From Trachelipus rathkii (Eukaryota > Arthropoda > Malacostraca > Isopoda > Trachelipodidae): a stretch of DNA of 19,221 nt. Where the stretch lies: positions 1-19,221 of the forward strand of contig JABUQX010100025.1 of the NCBI GenBank assembly GCA_015478945.1, written 5' to 3'. Shown one piece after another: positions 1 to 10,578 of this stretch. Numbering within the stretch: the stretch's first letter is position 1; each line of letters starts with the position of its first letter. Position numbers and translations under genes: made by a program. Below the pieces are notes generated by a model. That model ran no database searches and had not been told where the DNA came from. It saw nothing but the letters and a program-made list of their open reading frames with translations.

Positions 1-62
1 CATCTATCTATCTATCTATTATCAATTATCTATCTATTTATCTTTCTATCTATCTATCTATC
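1..62. repeat. (TCTA)n microsatellite
   Basis: Tetranucleotide TCTA/TATC repeat with a few interruptions (TCAA, TTTA, TTTC), starting at or before the window edge. It runs without a gap into a reverse-transcriptase reading frame, the last TATC unit being followed at once by ATG TAT GCA GAT GAT. The repeat therefore stands where the preceding part of the retroelement should be. Confidence 0.95.
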
Positions 63-690
63 ATGTATGCAGATGATTTAGTTTTGTTAGCTCCATCTGT
101 AGATCCGGATCAAAACTAATTAAAATTGCTGTTCAAAAATAAACCTAACGTCATCTCTAAGGTATTAATTCATAATTTACATTGATAATATTCAATTTTT
201 GCAAAAAAAGTAAGAAAAATAAAGAAGATTTACCTAAATTAATAACATTTTTATGGTTTTTAAAAACCTGAATGAGATTAAATATCTCGGTATTTTATTT
301 TTAAATTGAAAAATTTAAGAAGGGGCAGACATTAAAAGAGCTAGGACAAATTCTTAGGATACGTTTAACGTTTTATTTAAGTAAGATTAGTTCGTTAAAT
401 AGTTATGAGATTATTGTTATATTTATTAAGATCTTTTTGTATATGCCATTTTACGGAGCAAATTTTTGGACTAATATGTCAAATAGTAGTCAAAATATAC
501 AAACAATTGAAGTATGCTTTTATAATGCTTTAAAAAATATATGTAAAGTTTTCTAATAAATAGTAATCATTCTAATAGGAATTGAAGCAGTACGACCAAT
601 GTTTAATCCTTTTTTAAACTACCTTAAATATAGTTCTTATATTCTAACAATTCATGTTTATTTATTAGAAAAAAATACTTTATTTTTTTA
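62..690 (+). mobile_element. Decayed non-LTR retrotransposon, 3' part of reverse transcriptase
   Basis: This is a plus-strand RT relic. The segment at 63-101 reads MYADDLVLLAPS, the F/YADD active-site box of non-LTR reverse transcriptases and its usual flank. About 250-300 gives a FKNLNEIKYLGIL-like stretch, matching the 'I-KYLG' motif downstream of YADD. A 44-codon open piece at 422-556 (FLYMPFYGANFWTNM, then a VCFYNALKNIC stretch) resembles the C-terminal 'YN-ALR' region of vertebrate and invertebrate L2/RTE/CR1-type elements. Several stops and frameshifts separate these blocks, so it cannot be functional. Everything upstream of YADD is missing and replaced by the (TCTA)n tract. Clade assignment is inference; the RT identity is well supported by motif order. 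Confidence 0.8.
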
Positions 691-864
691 AAGCAAGTAG
701 CATGGTGAAAGATATCGAAACAATAAAAATGTCCGTTATATGGATTAATGATTTCATTTAATAATGACCTTGATCTCTGAAATCAAGGTATTAAATTTGT
801 GCAAGGCCAGAGAAGCACAGTGTTCTCGTCGCAGAAATTTTCCAGGGAGGGGCAAAGCTTATTA

Positions 865-1010
865 CCACACACACACATATAATATATATATATATATATA
901 TAATTATATATATATATATATATAGATAATATATGATATTATATATATGATAATAATTATATATATATATACTATATGATATATAAATTATATATATACT
1001 AATATATTAT
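865..1010. repeat. (AC)n then cryptic (TA)n tract
   Basis: A short CA run passes into interrupted TA repeats with ATGATA and TAATTA variants. Just before it (832-855) is a GGGAGGGGCAAA stretch resembling the G-rich core at 4184-4194. No gene is visible from 690 to 865. Confidence 0.85.
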
Positions 1011-1559
1011 TATACATAGTTGTATTAGTATGCAATTCATATTATTTTATATGAGACAACTAAAATAAAAAAAAATCCATTGCAGATATTCGCATAACTT
1101 GGGAAAAGCAGTGTAACTCAATTAAAATAAACAAGTAATTAAATTTCGTTTACGTGAAATTTTTTCACTTTTCTAATCACAAGTATATTTATAGGTATAA
1201 TTAACAGAATAAACTGTAAAGTACCGTACATACAGGCAAATAAGACAGCAAACAGGAAAGGGTACTTAGTGTTTTGCTCGGCTAGCGCTGAATTTGGCGT
1301 TTATTATGCAACTTTCCAATATAAATTATATATATAATAAATATATCTATCAATCATTTATATAAGTATATGATATATAATATATATTATATATACGTAT
1401 AGTATACTTATATATATACTATCATTATTATTAGTATTATATAGCTATATATACTATATATAATAAATTATATATATATTTACAACTACGAAAACTGAAA
1501 AGAGCAAACACAAAAGTAGTCAGAGTAGTCAAAAAAAAAAAAATACTTTTAAATCATAA
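1011..1559. other. AT-rich spacer with second (TA)n block
   Basis: No coding region can be supported here. It contains a short perfect hairpin near 1156-1170 (GTGAAA, TTT, TTTCAC) and a scrambled TA tract at about 1321-1480. A 13-base poly-A run near 1530 becomes poly-T on the minus strand, just beyond the end of retroelement copy A. Confidence 0.6.
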
Positions 1560-3830
1560 AATGTTTCTAAGTAAAAAACCATCTGAAGATGGAAAGTAAC
1601 CCACCCTGTCCCTTGCCTTAAAGCCATTCCTTCAGGTGGGCACAGACGCTTGACTTAAATAGAGAGAAGATCGAATGTGCGCGGGAAAATAAAAGAGCAA
1701 GGAGTGCCACAACAGGATGTGCTGGAAAGAAGGACGACCGCGCGTGCGAACGCATCTGACTTCGGGTACCACAACGAGTGATCTTGAGTCTCCAATATTC
1801 ACACAATTTTCATGATTGCTTCCGAGAACAAGACACCTCTTGTGTTACGAGCGCGACGCAGTGGTGGAGGGAATGCGAGAGGTAAATTCTCTCGAGCATA
1901 TGCCTTTGTGAAATACCTATAGAAAAGAGATAGGGCACCAAAGTCACGACGGAAAAAGAGGGTCAAGGAAGTCAGAAAGAATGAACAGTTTATAAGCCTT
2001 TTCGCTTAGCCAACTCTATCCAAAAAGAGAGGATGGAACGAAGTCCACCCAAATGGTGGGAACAGCTATTCCATACAGGGACAATAAAGACCCTGTATTA
2101 TTAACTGGAGTAGCTGTAGCAGAAGAAAAAAATTCACGCATCTGAACAGAATTCCCAGTTTTTTAAGCCATTTTAGCAGCCGAGTGGATGTGAGGGTCTC
2201 CAAGCAATTCATATTTGAGTTGTAGTCTTAGAATGTTCTGATGTTGATTTACCCGCGTAGAGACTGAGTTAGAAAGCCGTCAAGAATGGATAGTAAGTGG
2301 GAGTATTTTAGAGAGGAGATATTAAGATGGTTGAGTTTTTAAACAGTTGAACTTCACAAGATTACGGTTACCCAGCTGAGAAATTCCGACCAAATCGGCG
2401 AGAATTGAATCAGAAAACTGTAAACGAGAAGGCAACTCTAGATACAAAACGTCAGTTACACGCGATATCAGCAATAAAATGAGTGCAAAGAATGTGAGAG
2501 TTGAGTCATCGGGATAAGAATGAACACAGAGTTAGAAGTGCAGCTAGAAGATCGTGATAAAAAAGTAGAATAAAGCAACCATTGTGATCAAACACACCCT
2601 GAGGTAAACACCACAACTTTAATAAGGAGTAAGACGAAGGAGTTGCTCCATCAACAAGAGCTGAAATGGAACGATCTGAAAGAAAAACTAGACAAGGAGT
2701 AAGCAAAGCAAGGAGGAAAATCTCAAAGGAAGGTAGCTGTAGAGAGTAGGCAGACGCATTGCTATACCCTGTCACAAAAGCCTTTAGATATGTCGAGCGC
2801 TACCACACAAGACTCACCATGATCCTTAAAGGCAGAAGACCATTTAGATCATGAGATAGGATAAGGATATCACCAGTTGATCTTCGAACGTTCGAAAGCC
2901 TTATACTGACTTCTGAATAGAAGGGGAATGAATTCTATATGATTGAGGATTGAGATTAAGTGAGCAGTTTCAAAGCTTTTAGATTAGAATTACTAAGTTA
3001 AGGCAATAGGTCGATAATTAGAAGGATCAGAGCGGGCTACCTTTTTGTGATTGACTGAATAAAAGTGCGCTTCCAGCATTGAGAAAAGTATTAGTATTAG
3101 AGCATAGGAGTAGAGTTGAACGCAGCACGGCGCAGCTCAGAAGCCACCCCTCAAAACCGAGGAGAATGACATTTGAGCTTCACTTGCCTTCCGGACTTTC
3201 ATAGATCTTAGTATCTCATGTACTCGATCCTGAGGAGTATTGACAGGTAGAGACATTGGACATTTGAGAGGGGGATGGAGCAAAAGGAGGGGAGCCGGAA
3301 TCATCCAGGGATGGAGGAATTAGATGAGAAAAAGAAGACCCAAAGAGATTAACCCTCTTTTCTAGGACGCAGTGTTAGCAACAGCGAACCGTCAAAACGG
3401 GTAAGAGGGGAAAGCGGATTTTACAGAATGTTATTCTGAATGTTTTTGGCAACGAGGCCAGAAAATTTTAATCAGGAAGGAGAATCAAGAAGTGGGCACA
3501 CACTTCCCTGTGTAGTGTAGTCAAAACGCGTTGCCAGTCGAATAATCTATCCCTTGCATCATTCGGGCAGATTAGTTAGAGTAATAGGAGAACTGAGTAG
3601 TTCTCTAAGCCCGTTATACGTAATGTCGACGCTCCTGTATGGCACCGAAGAACAAGAACCTCGAACCATGAATTATGGTCAGAGAAAATGATTTAGTGGA
3701 AGATTTGGAATGAACCTTTCATCTTATCCGTATCACGGGCGCTGCTACCTTTTCAACAAGAAGCAGAGGCGTCTCTCCGGTACAAACATGTTCATTCCAG
3801 CGCATATTTGCAAAAACGACGCAATGTCAT
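1560..3830 (-). mobile_element. Non-LTR retrotransposon pol remnant, copy A
   Basis: Degenerate reverse transcriptase on the minus strand, read from high to low coordinates. About 3390-3280 gives LFGSSFSHL and then SLDDSG, a stretch that precedes the RT core in arthropod elements. 2800-2776 reads VALDISKGF (RT motif A, usually LDISKAFDRVWH). 2655-2595 reads SALVDGAT and later a LPQGV box (usually GVPQG). 2518-2498 reads Y-P-D-D-STL, where the catalytic box has proline in place of the usual alanine and lies in a different frame from the preceding block. 2115-2048 matches the LYKGL-RPCMEYCSHIWGG motif with substitutions and a stop. The C-terminus (FSLFKSSVCAHLKEWL, stop at 1620-1618) is typical of the end of this ORF2 type. 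Many stops and shifts: a dead copy. No endonuclease domain is visible; the upstream limit is uncertain (3800-4050). Jockey-like affinity is inferred. Confidence 0.85.
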
Positions 3831-4053
3831 CCCAATTAGCCCGATTAAAGTGCCAGAAGCACGTTTAGGGCAGGGCGGAGCTTCTGGAAATGAAGTGTTA
3901 TACTTTAGAGGGTACAGAAAAATAAAAAAAAAAATGATTGTGGTCAGAGTTACCGATAGGAGGAAAAATATTGTGTTTATTTGTAGCTAGAAGGAGAAAG
4001 TATGCTGAAGCAAAATGGCGTGTTCCAGAATTAGTTAGGACGATCTGAATCGA

Positions 4054-4065
4054 TAATATATATAT

Positions 4066-4110
<45 letters not shown>
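4054..4110. repeat. (TA)n tract
   Basis: Nearly pure TA dinucleotide with two interruptions. It lies just beyond the upstream end of retroelement copy A and is followed by CCCCCC. Confidence 0.95.
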
Positions 4111-4160
4111 AACGTTCCCCCCTACTGTTATTACTATTAGTATATATATTATACTAATTT

Positions 4161-4375
4161 AAAATTCAGGATCCCAAGATTTAGGGGGGGCAAATGCCCC
4201 CCTTGCCCCTATGTGCGGACGCCCAGAAAGACACCCCCTATGGGATTGAAACATGGCATTATTGTTAATGAACCTCATTTGTAAATTAATTCTTTAAACT
4301 GTTTTGTTTACTCTTTAATTTGGTAATTTTATTTTTTTCTTGTACTATGTTTACGAATAAAGAATAAAAAAATTA
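4161..4375 (+). mobile_element. G-rich palindrome plus retroelement-like 3' end
   Basis: It begins with a strong hairpin, GGGGGGCA-AA-TGCCCCCC at 4185-4202, followed by CCTTGCCCC and TGCGGACGCCC. This C/G-rich block stands out sharply from the AT-rich surroundings. About 150 bp later come two overlapping AATAAA signals (4356-4361 and 4363-4368), a short A run, and then a (TATC)n tail. A polyadenylation signal, A run and tetranucleotide tail are what the 3' end of some non-LTR elements look like. That reading is inference; no coding sequence remains. Confidence 0.4.
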
Positions 4376-4442
4376 TCATATCTATCTATCTATCTTATCT
4401 ATATCTATTCGTATCTATCTATCTATCTATCTATTATATCTA
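4376..4442. repeat. (TATC)n microsatellite
   Basis: Tetranucleotide ATCT/TATC repeat with a few interruptions. It has the same motif and orientation as the tract at 1-62, and here it follows an AATAAA and A-run, as the tail of a retroelement would. Confidence 0.9.
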
Positions 4443-4819
4443 GTCTATCTCAAAACTGTGAGATAAGTTAGTTTACTATATAAAATGGTAGAAATTACGT
4501 GTAAAAAGCTTTCTTTTTTTCTTTTATTAGTGAAAGATGATTGTTGTAATTTTGAAAATATTCAAAATTGATATGAGAGAAAAATAACGTAAAAATTATT
4601 TGTAAATCACATAATTATGTCAAGAGGAATAAAAAAAAAGTTGCAAATCATTTATTTGTTAAATTATTAATTTATGTATTATTTTTTGTAAAATTTACTA
4701 TAGACATAGTTTCATTGAACCTATCTTAAAATGGCATGCAATTAATTACTAATTAATTGGCAAGGTAATATATGCTAAATAAAAATTTTAAGGAATTTTT
4801 AAAAATGAATTTATGCAAT
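4443..4819. other. AT-rich spacer, no gene seen
   Basis: About 75-80 percent A+T by eye, with many stops in all frames. No splice-bounded open segment or repeat unit could be recognised. Confidence 0.6.
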
Positions 4820-5034
4820 AGTATTATATAGTATATATATATTATATATATAGATTATATACATATAATATCATATATATAGGTATTATATTATATATAT
4901 ATATATATAAGTATATATGTATATATTATAGTTATATATTATATACTATTTATCTATATATATATATACTATATTATTATATATATATATATATAAAATA
5001 TATTATATATATTATAAATAAATATAATATATAT

Positions 5035-5079
<45 letters not shown>

Positions 5080-5083
5080 TAGT

Positions 5084-5120
<37 letters not shown>
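4820..5120. repeat. Long cryptic (TA)n tract
   Basis: TA dinucleotide array broken by single-base changes (TAG, TAA, TACA, TAGG). It ends directly against a short coding-like segment at 5121. Confidence 0.9.
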
Positions 5121-5126
<6 letters not shown>

Positions 5127-5201
5127 GACAGAGACCTTACGGACTATATTCACCGTATGAAAAAATATGCCACAATGTTAAAATGTCAGGATAGAAAGAT
5201 G
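5121..5201 (+). mobile_element. Gag-like fragment between two TA arrays
   Basis: An island of 81 bp of normal composition lies between two long TA arrays and is fully open on the plus strand for 27 codons. It reads KDDRDLTDYIHRMKKYATM followed by LKCQDRKM. The 'D-L-DYI-R-KKYA' pattern resembles the helical region of retrotransposon Gag proteins, in which a conserved 'tl-eYi-rf--l' stretch is common. The match is short and from memory of the family, so the call is tentative. It could be the only surviving piece of an LTR element overrun by TA repeats. Confidence 0.35.
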
Positions 5202-5212
5202 ATATATATTAT

Positions 5213-5250
<38 letters not shown>

Positions 5251-5342
5251 AGTAATATATATATAGATATTATTATATTATATATAATATATATATATAT
5301 ATATATATTAATATAACTATATATATATATATATATATATAT
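5202..5342. repeat. (TA)n tract
   Basis: Interrupted TA array on the far side of the gag-like island. With the preceding tract it forms about 520 bp of TA repeat broken once. Confidence 0.9.
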
Positions 5343-5488
5343 TAAGGTTAGAAAGGCATTTTTTAAAACATCAAGTTGTACTTACGTGATGAAAATCTTA
5401 AGGGTGTCAACATTATTCACAACTTTGCAGACCAGGTCCAAATCCCTTTGCATTAACCAATAGGACAATTATTTTTCCAATTTTACCT

Positions 5489-5761
5489 CTAAACGTAAAT
5501 ATTTTTGTATCTAGGGCCCACGATACTTAGCAACGTTTGTATGTTATGCAGTTCAACACTCATATAAATGGTAATTGTAGGGTTCCGATCCGCCTTTGAG
5601 CCATGGTTTTCAAGGTCTGGGCTTAAACCTTGCCTGCTAACGTTGTGTATAACTAAATCAATTCCCAAATCCAGATTGAAAATCAAGTTCATGGAAGTGC
5701 ATATGTTCTTGGATATAATTTTAATCCTTTGACAAGCTTGATTGAAAATAATTGTTTTCAA
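5489..5761 (-). CDS. Hypothetical 90-residue ORF
   Basis: Open minus-strand frame of 90 codons starting with ATG, in a 480-bp patch (5342-5821) of more normal base composition. It contains INLDLGID-like and LENHGSKADRNP stretches and no low-complexity bias. I recognise no domain. The plus strand is also open for about 70 codons across part of the same patch, so it may be chance or an old mobile-element piece. No splice sites, TATA box or AATAAA tie it to a gene. Confidence 0.2.
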   Translation of the reverse strand: MKTIIFNQACQRIKIISKNICTSMNLIFNLDLGIDLVIHNVSRQGLSPDLENHGSKADRNPTITIYMSVELHNIQTLLSIVGPRYKNIYV

Positions 5762-5821
5762 ATTACGATGTATGTTTTATTAAATACTCTTTGAATTAAT
5801 CCAAGTTCCCATTAAAATAGA

Positions 5822-6694
<873 letters not shown>

Positions 6695-6714
6695 TTTTTT
6701 TTAACATTTGCCAC

Positions 6715-8267
6715 CAAACAAGGAAATATCCCTATTAATAATAAAGAGGAATTAAAACATGGAAAAGGTAAAAGAAATACTCATGCACTCCTAACCTTAT
6801 GCAGTAGGAAGTTTTGAAGTGAAATAGGTGAAATACAGTGGGAAATGCAGATGATGGGGGAAACGGTTCCACAGGTACTACAACGAGAAAGCCTAGAGAT
6901 GTTGAATTCCACACAGAGTCCTTGCGAGGTTACAGTACCATTTGTTCCACGAAGTCGTCGCAGTGGTAGTGTAATCTACCGTTGTATTTCCTCAACGTTT
7001 TGCCGCTGAAGTAAAGAGTCAAAGAAGTTAAAATACTTTGGACAGATTATAAGTCTCTTAGCTTTCGATTCAACCATATCCAAAAGATTGCTGGTATTAG
7101 ATCTCCTTCTCCCCAGATGTGTGAACAGTACTCCATACAAGGGCGGATAAGACCCTTATAGAGTTGGTGTAACTGTGGGGAAGAAAATAATTGTTGTAAC
7201 CCGAACAGAACTTCCATCTTCTTTGAAGCCTCTTTAGTGACCACCGTGATAGGTGAGGTTTCCAAGACAATATATATTGTCTATTTTGAGAATAAAATTG
7301 TTTGTATTGCCAACAGGAGAGAGGGTAGAACCGTCGAAAGAGATGGGATATTGAAAGGTGTATTTGAGAGGGAGATATGCAGAAGTTTAGTTTTTTTATG
7401 GAGTTGAAGTTTCCAAGGTTGAGACTACCACATCAGGAAATCCTTTCCATTTCAGTCAGAACTGAATTACGAAATTGAAGGCGAGAATAACTCTAGATGT
7501 AAAAGAGGGAACAGGTTTGGAAAGAGTGAAAGAATGAAGAGCTTAGTCATCGATATAAGAATGAATAGTTAGAAAAGCATCTGAGGAGATCTTGATAGAA
7601 ATTAGGAATATATCAGGAGATAAAATAAAACCATAAAGAACATCACAATTTATAGAGAATGAATGGGAAGTCAGTCTATCTACAAATAGGAATAGGGGTT
7701 AAATTAGAGTAACACCAAAAGTGACAAAGGAGCAGGGGTAAGTCGCCCCATCAACAATTGCCGAAATATAACGATTTGAGATATATTAGGCATTTGGAGG
7801 AAAATTGGAGGAAAATTGGAGTAAAGTCAAAGAATAAAGTAAAGAAGCTTTAGGAAGCAGCGTGGCATGCCATACCAGATCAAAATCCTTAGATGTGCCG
7901 AATAACACAACCCTAAACTATCCATAATCCTTAAGGCAAAGGACAGTAGATCTGTAAAAGAGGAAATTATACCATTTCAAAAGTTGACCTCGAGCCTTCG
8001 AAATCCAAATTGATGATGATAGAGGTAAGTAAGACTTCAAATGATCACGGAAATGAAAGTTTAATACAGATTCAAGGATCTTAGACATAATATGGGTAAA
8101 AACTTTAGGGCGTTAGTTAAGAGATTTAGGACTGCTTCCCGTTATTTGAACATTCACTTGTTTCCAACACTGAGGTAAAATAGGTTACTTAATTAGTGCT
8201 AGATGATTGAGTGTGAAAATGATGACATGGTGCCAGCCTCAGAAGCACTTTATCAAAACGGAGGGGG

Positions 8268-8268
<1 letters not shown>
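6715..8268 (-). mobile_element. Non-LTR retrotransposon pol remnant, copy B
   Basis: Second minus-strand copy of the family seen at 1560-3830. About 7890-7858 reads DFDLVWHATLL, the end of RT motif A. The catalytic box at 7557-7546 is Y-I-D-D followed by a stop. A 72-codon open piece at 7265-7047 holds the C-terminal motif LYKGLIRPCMEYCSHIWG at residues 35-51. Nucleotide similarity to copy A is visible over the whole length; for example CATCAAC--GCCGAAAT near 7750 matches 2648-2668, and CCATACAAGGG near 7134 matches CCATACAGGG near 2072. The copies have diverged by many substitutions and indels, so they are old insertions. Both ends abut (AAT)n arrays, hiding target-site duplications. Confidence 0.85.
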
Positions 8269-8775
<507 letters not shown>

Positions 8776-8788
8776 TTAGAATTCCAAC

Positions 8789-8794
8789 TTTATT
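8789..8794 (-). promoter_or_regulatory. Possible AATAAA polyadenylation signal
   Basis: TTTATT on the plus strand, so AATAAA on the minus strand, about 175 nt beyond the stop of the candidate terminal exon at 8970-9110. Such hexamers are common in AT-rich DNA, so the assignment depends on that exon being real. Confidence 0.35.
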
Positions 8795-8969
8795 AGTATT
8801 TTGAGCTGCACTAACTTGTTTGTTTGTATAATTATATAATATAACCGTTATTTGTAAATAATATTGTTTTTGTATTATTTATGAGGAGCTAGCGATGTTT
8901 TTAATCCTTGAAATAAATCTATGACATATCGAGAAGTTTTTCGAGTTAGTCATGAGCATATAATATAGA

Positions 8970-9110
8970 CTAGAGGAGAAAAGATGGGGTAGCTTCAATA
9001 TCTTCTGACAAACCAGAGCTACTAGATTGAATCATGCTACCTTTCCAAGAATTATCTAACCTGTTATTAAATTTGATAGGAACCCATTGGTGTGGGCGCA
9101 AGCCTTGGTT
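8970..9110 (-). CDS. Candidate terminal exon, unknown protein
   Basis: The minus strand shows a good acceptor (CCTGTTTGTTCTAG) followed at 9110 by an open frame of 46 codons ending in TAG at 8972-8970. It begins NQGLRPHQWVPIKFNN and ends in a SSSSGLSEDIEATPSFLL-like tail. The composition is protein-like (Trp, Gly, His, acidic tail) and unlike the repeats around it. With phase 0 at the acceptor it would join to any upstream phase-0 donor. It could be an alternative last exon of the gene ending at 10257, the end of another gene, or a TE fragment. I recognise no family. An internal AAAG/GTAGCA site might end the exon early. Confidence 0.4.
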   Translation of the reverse strand, partial: NQGLRPHQWVPIKFNNRLDNSWKGSMIQSSSSGLSEDIEATPSFLL

Positions 9111-9177
9111 CTAGAACAAACAGGCGTTCTTCCTTTTCATGATAACCACGTAAATAAAGGATTTGCCTGTGCTTGAT

Positions 9178-9613
9178 GTCAGGCTAAATTCTTCGGAGAC
9201 GAAGGTTAAACCGCTATACGTCCAGTTGAATTCTATGGAGAAGGAGAACAGACTAAGAGGCGTCCTAAAGGCTTAGGAACCAGCAAGTGTCCAACTGAAT
9301 GCTAAAGAGACAATGATCAAGTCGGGAGGATATCAGATCTGAAGGCGTGCGGTTGAATACTACGGAACTAGAGATTTAACTTAGAGGCATCTGGCCGAAA
9401 ACTATGAATTCCTGGATCAAACCGGGGGGTGTACCCAACTGAATGCTATGGAGTCGATGATCAAACCAGAAGGTATCCATCTGAATTTTATGAAATCAGA
9501 GATCAAATCCTGAATGCTAAGGAGCTAGAGATCAGGCCGAGGGTGTCTGGATAAATGTTACAGAACCAAGGATCAAACCAATAGGCGTCCGGTTGACTAT
9601 CAAATCGGAAGGC
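9178..9613. repeat. Degenerate 42-bp minisatellite
   Basis: About ten head-to-tail copies of a unit whose approximate consensus is GTCCAGTTGAATGCTATGGA followed by G-CAGAGATCAAACCGG-AGGC. Clean 42-bp units start at 9220, 9289, 9347, 9389 and 9545; a 44-bp unit starts at 9431. Others carry internal deletions (9262-9288, 9331-9346, 9475-9544, 9587-9613). A unit of 42 bp is 14 codons, but every frame has stops, so present coding is not supported. Confidence 0.88.
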
Positions 9614-10225
9614 GTTCATAAAACAATTTGCTCAAAAAAGTAAATGTCGGAGATGTTTTATTGTTAAAAGTTCAATTTTCTTAGTTCACCCTTTAGTCTG
9701 TAAAAAGCTATGTTTATCAATTAAAAGACTCAACTCATAACTGAAAAATATAATATTTTTTTTTTTTCTTTTATTCCAACATACAGCTAAAGTGTGAATT
9801 TGACTACAAAAGGTCAGGCAAACTCCTTCCCCAATTTAAATTAGCCTGCTGTATCTAGATTATGAAATTGATGTTGAAAACCCAGGAATGGTCCAAAAAT
9901 TATATTGGTTATTGATTTTATTTACATTTTGATTTGAATGACTTGTTGCATTTTAGTTTATTTTTATGATTTACATTATTATCAATTTTAAAATATAGAT
10001 TCTATTAGCGTCTATTTTTTTAAAATAATATCAGGGCGATTCAGTTTTAATACAGTTTTAATATTTTTTTATTTTTATTATCAATTTAATAATATTTCTT
10101 CGACTATATGTATAAACAAAAATACTATTTAAATAATTGCTTAAATATTAAATTAATTCTTAGTATTTACTACTGTATTGATATATATTAATATTATAAA
10201 TAATGAGATGATATAAAAAAATTTC
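9614..10225. other. AT-rich intergenic spacer
   Basis: Sequence downstream of the minus-strand gene's polyadenylation signal. It includes an 11-base T run near 9760 and no open segment of note. No gene seen. Confidence 0.6.
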
Positions 10226-10231
10226 TTTATT
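10226..10231 (-). promoter_or_regulatory. AATAAA polyadenylation signal of the minus-strand gene
   Basis: Minus-strand AATAAA in the context GACAATAAAGAAA, 26 nt past the TAA stop at 10259-10257. Its position fits a very short 3' UTR, and it supports the last exon independently of the coding evidence. Confidence 0.7.
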
Positions 10232-10256
10232 GTCAAGGAAGTATATATATATAATA

Positions 10257-10419
10257 TTATTTACTTTGCCGGGCCTGGCACATTTCCTGGTATCCTTGAC
10301 GTAATTTAGCTACTAATTGACCTCTTAACACTTCTACTGATGGGTGAGGCTGTGGCAAAGTAATAGGTGGTCTTTCAAACATTATAACGTTCGTAGGAAG
10401 TTCAAGATCCCAAGGGCCT
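10257..10419 (-). CDS. Last coding exon of unidentified host gene
   Basis: Minus-strand exon with acceptor CTTTACTTTATCTGCAG ending at 10420. The first base completes the split codon GC|A (Ala) from the upstream exon, after which the frame reads GPWDLELPTNVIMFERPP, then ITLPQPHPSVEVLRGQLVAK, then LRQGYQEMCQARQSK and TAA (10259-10257). It adds 53 residues after the shared Ala. The Pro-rich start and the amphipathic helix-like end (VEVLRGQLVAKLRQGYQEM) look like a conserved interaction or coiled segment, unlike the low-complexity exon before it. I do not recognise the family. AATAAA follows 26 nt after the stop. Confidence 0.85.
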
Positions 10420-10578
10420 CTGCAGATAAAGTAAAGAAAATTCTTAAATAAATTTACACAGGGACTGCTGAAGAAATATATATAGAAAACATGCTAAATA
10501 TGAAATAAATTTAAAATGATAAATAATTATTTAAAGTGCTAAATCACTGTTTTTCATGTGAAAAAGTACTAGACTTAC
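10420..10578 (-). other. Intron of 159 bp
   Basis: Minus-strand intron from the strong GTAAGT donor at 10578 to the CTGCAG acceptor at 10420. It is AT-rich with stops in all frames. The phase is 2, and joining the exons preserves the frame without any edit. Confidence 0.85.

Noticed and set aside
3808..3990. 60-codon plus-strand frame
   Set aside because: Lies at the upstream end of minus-strand retroelement copy A, with no splice or start evidence.
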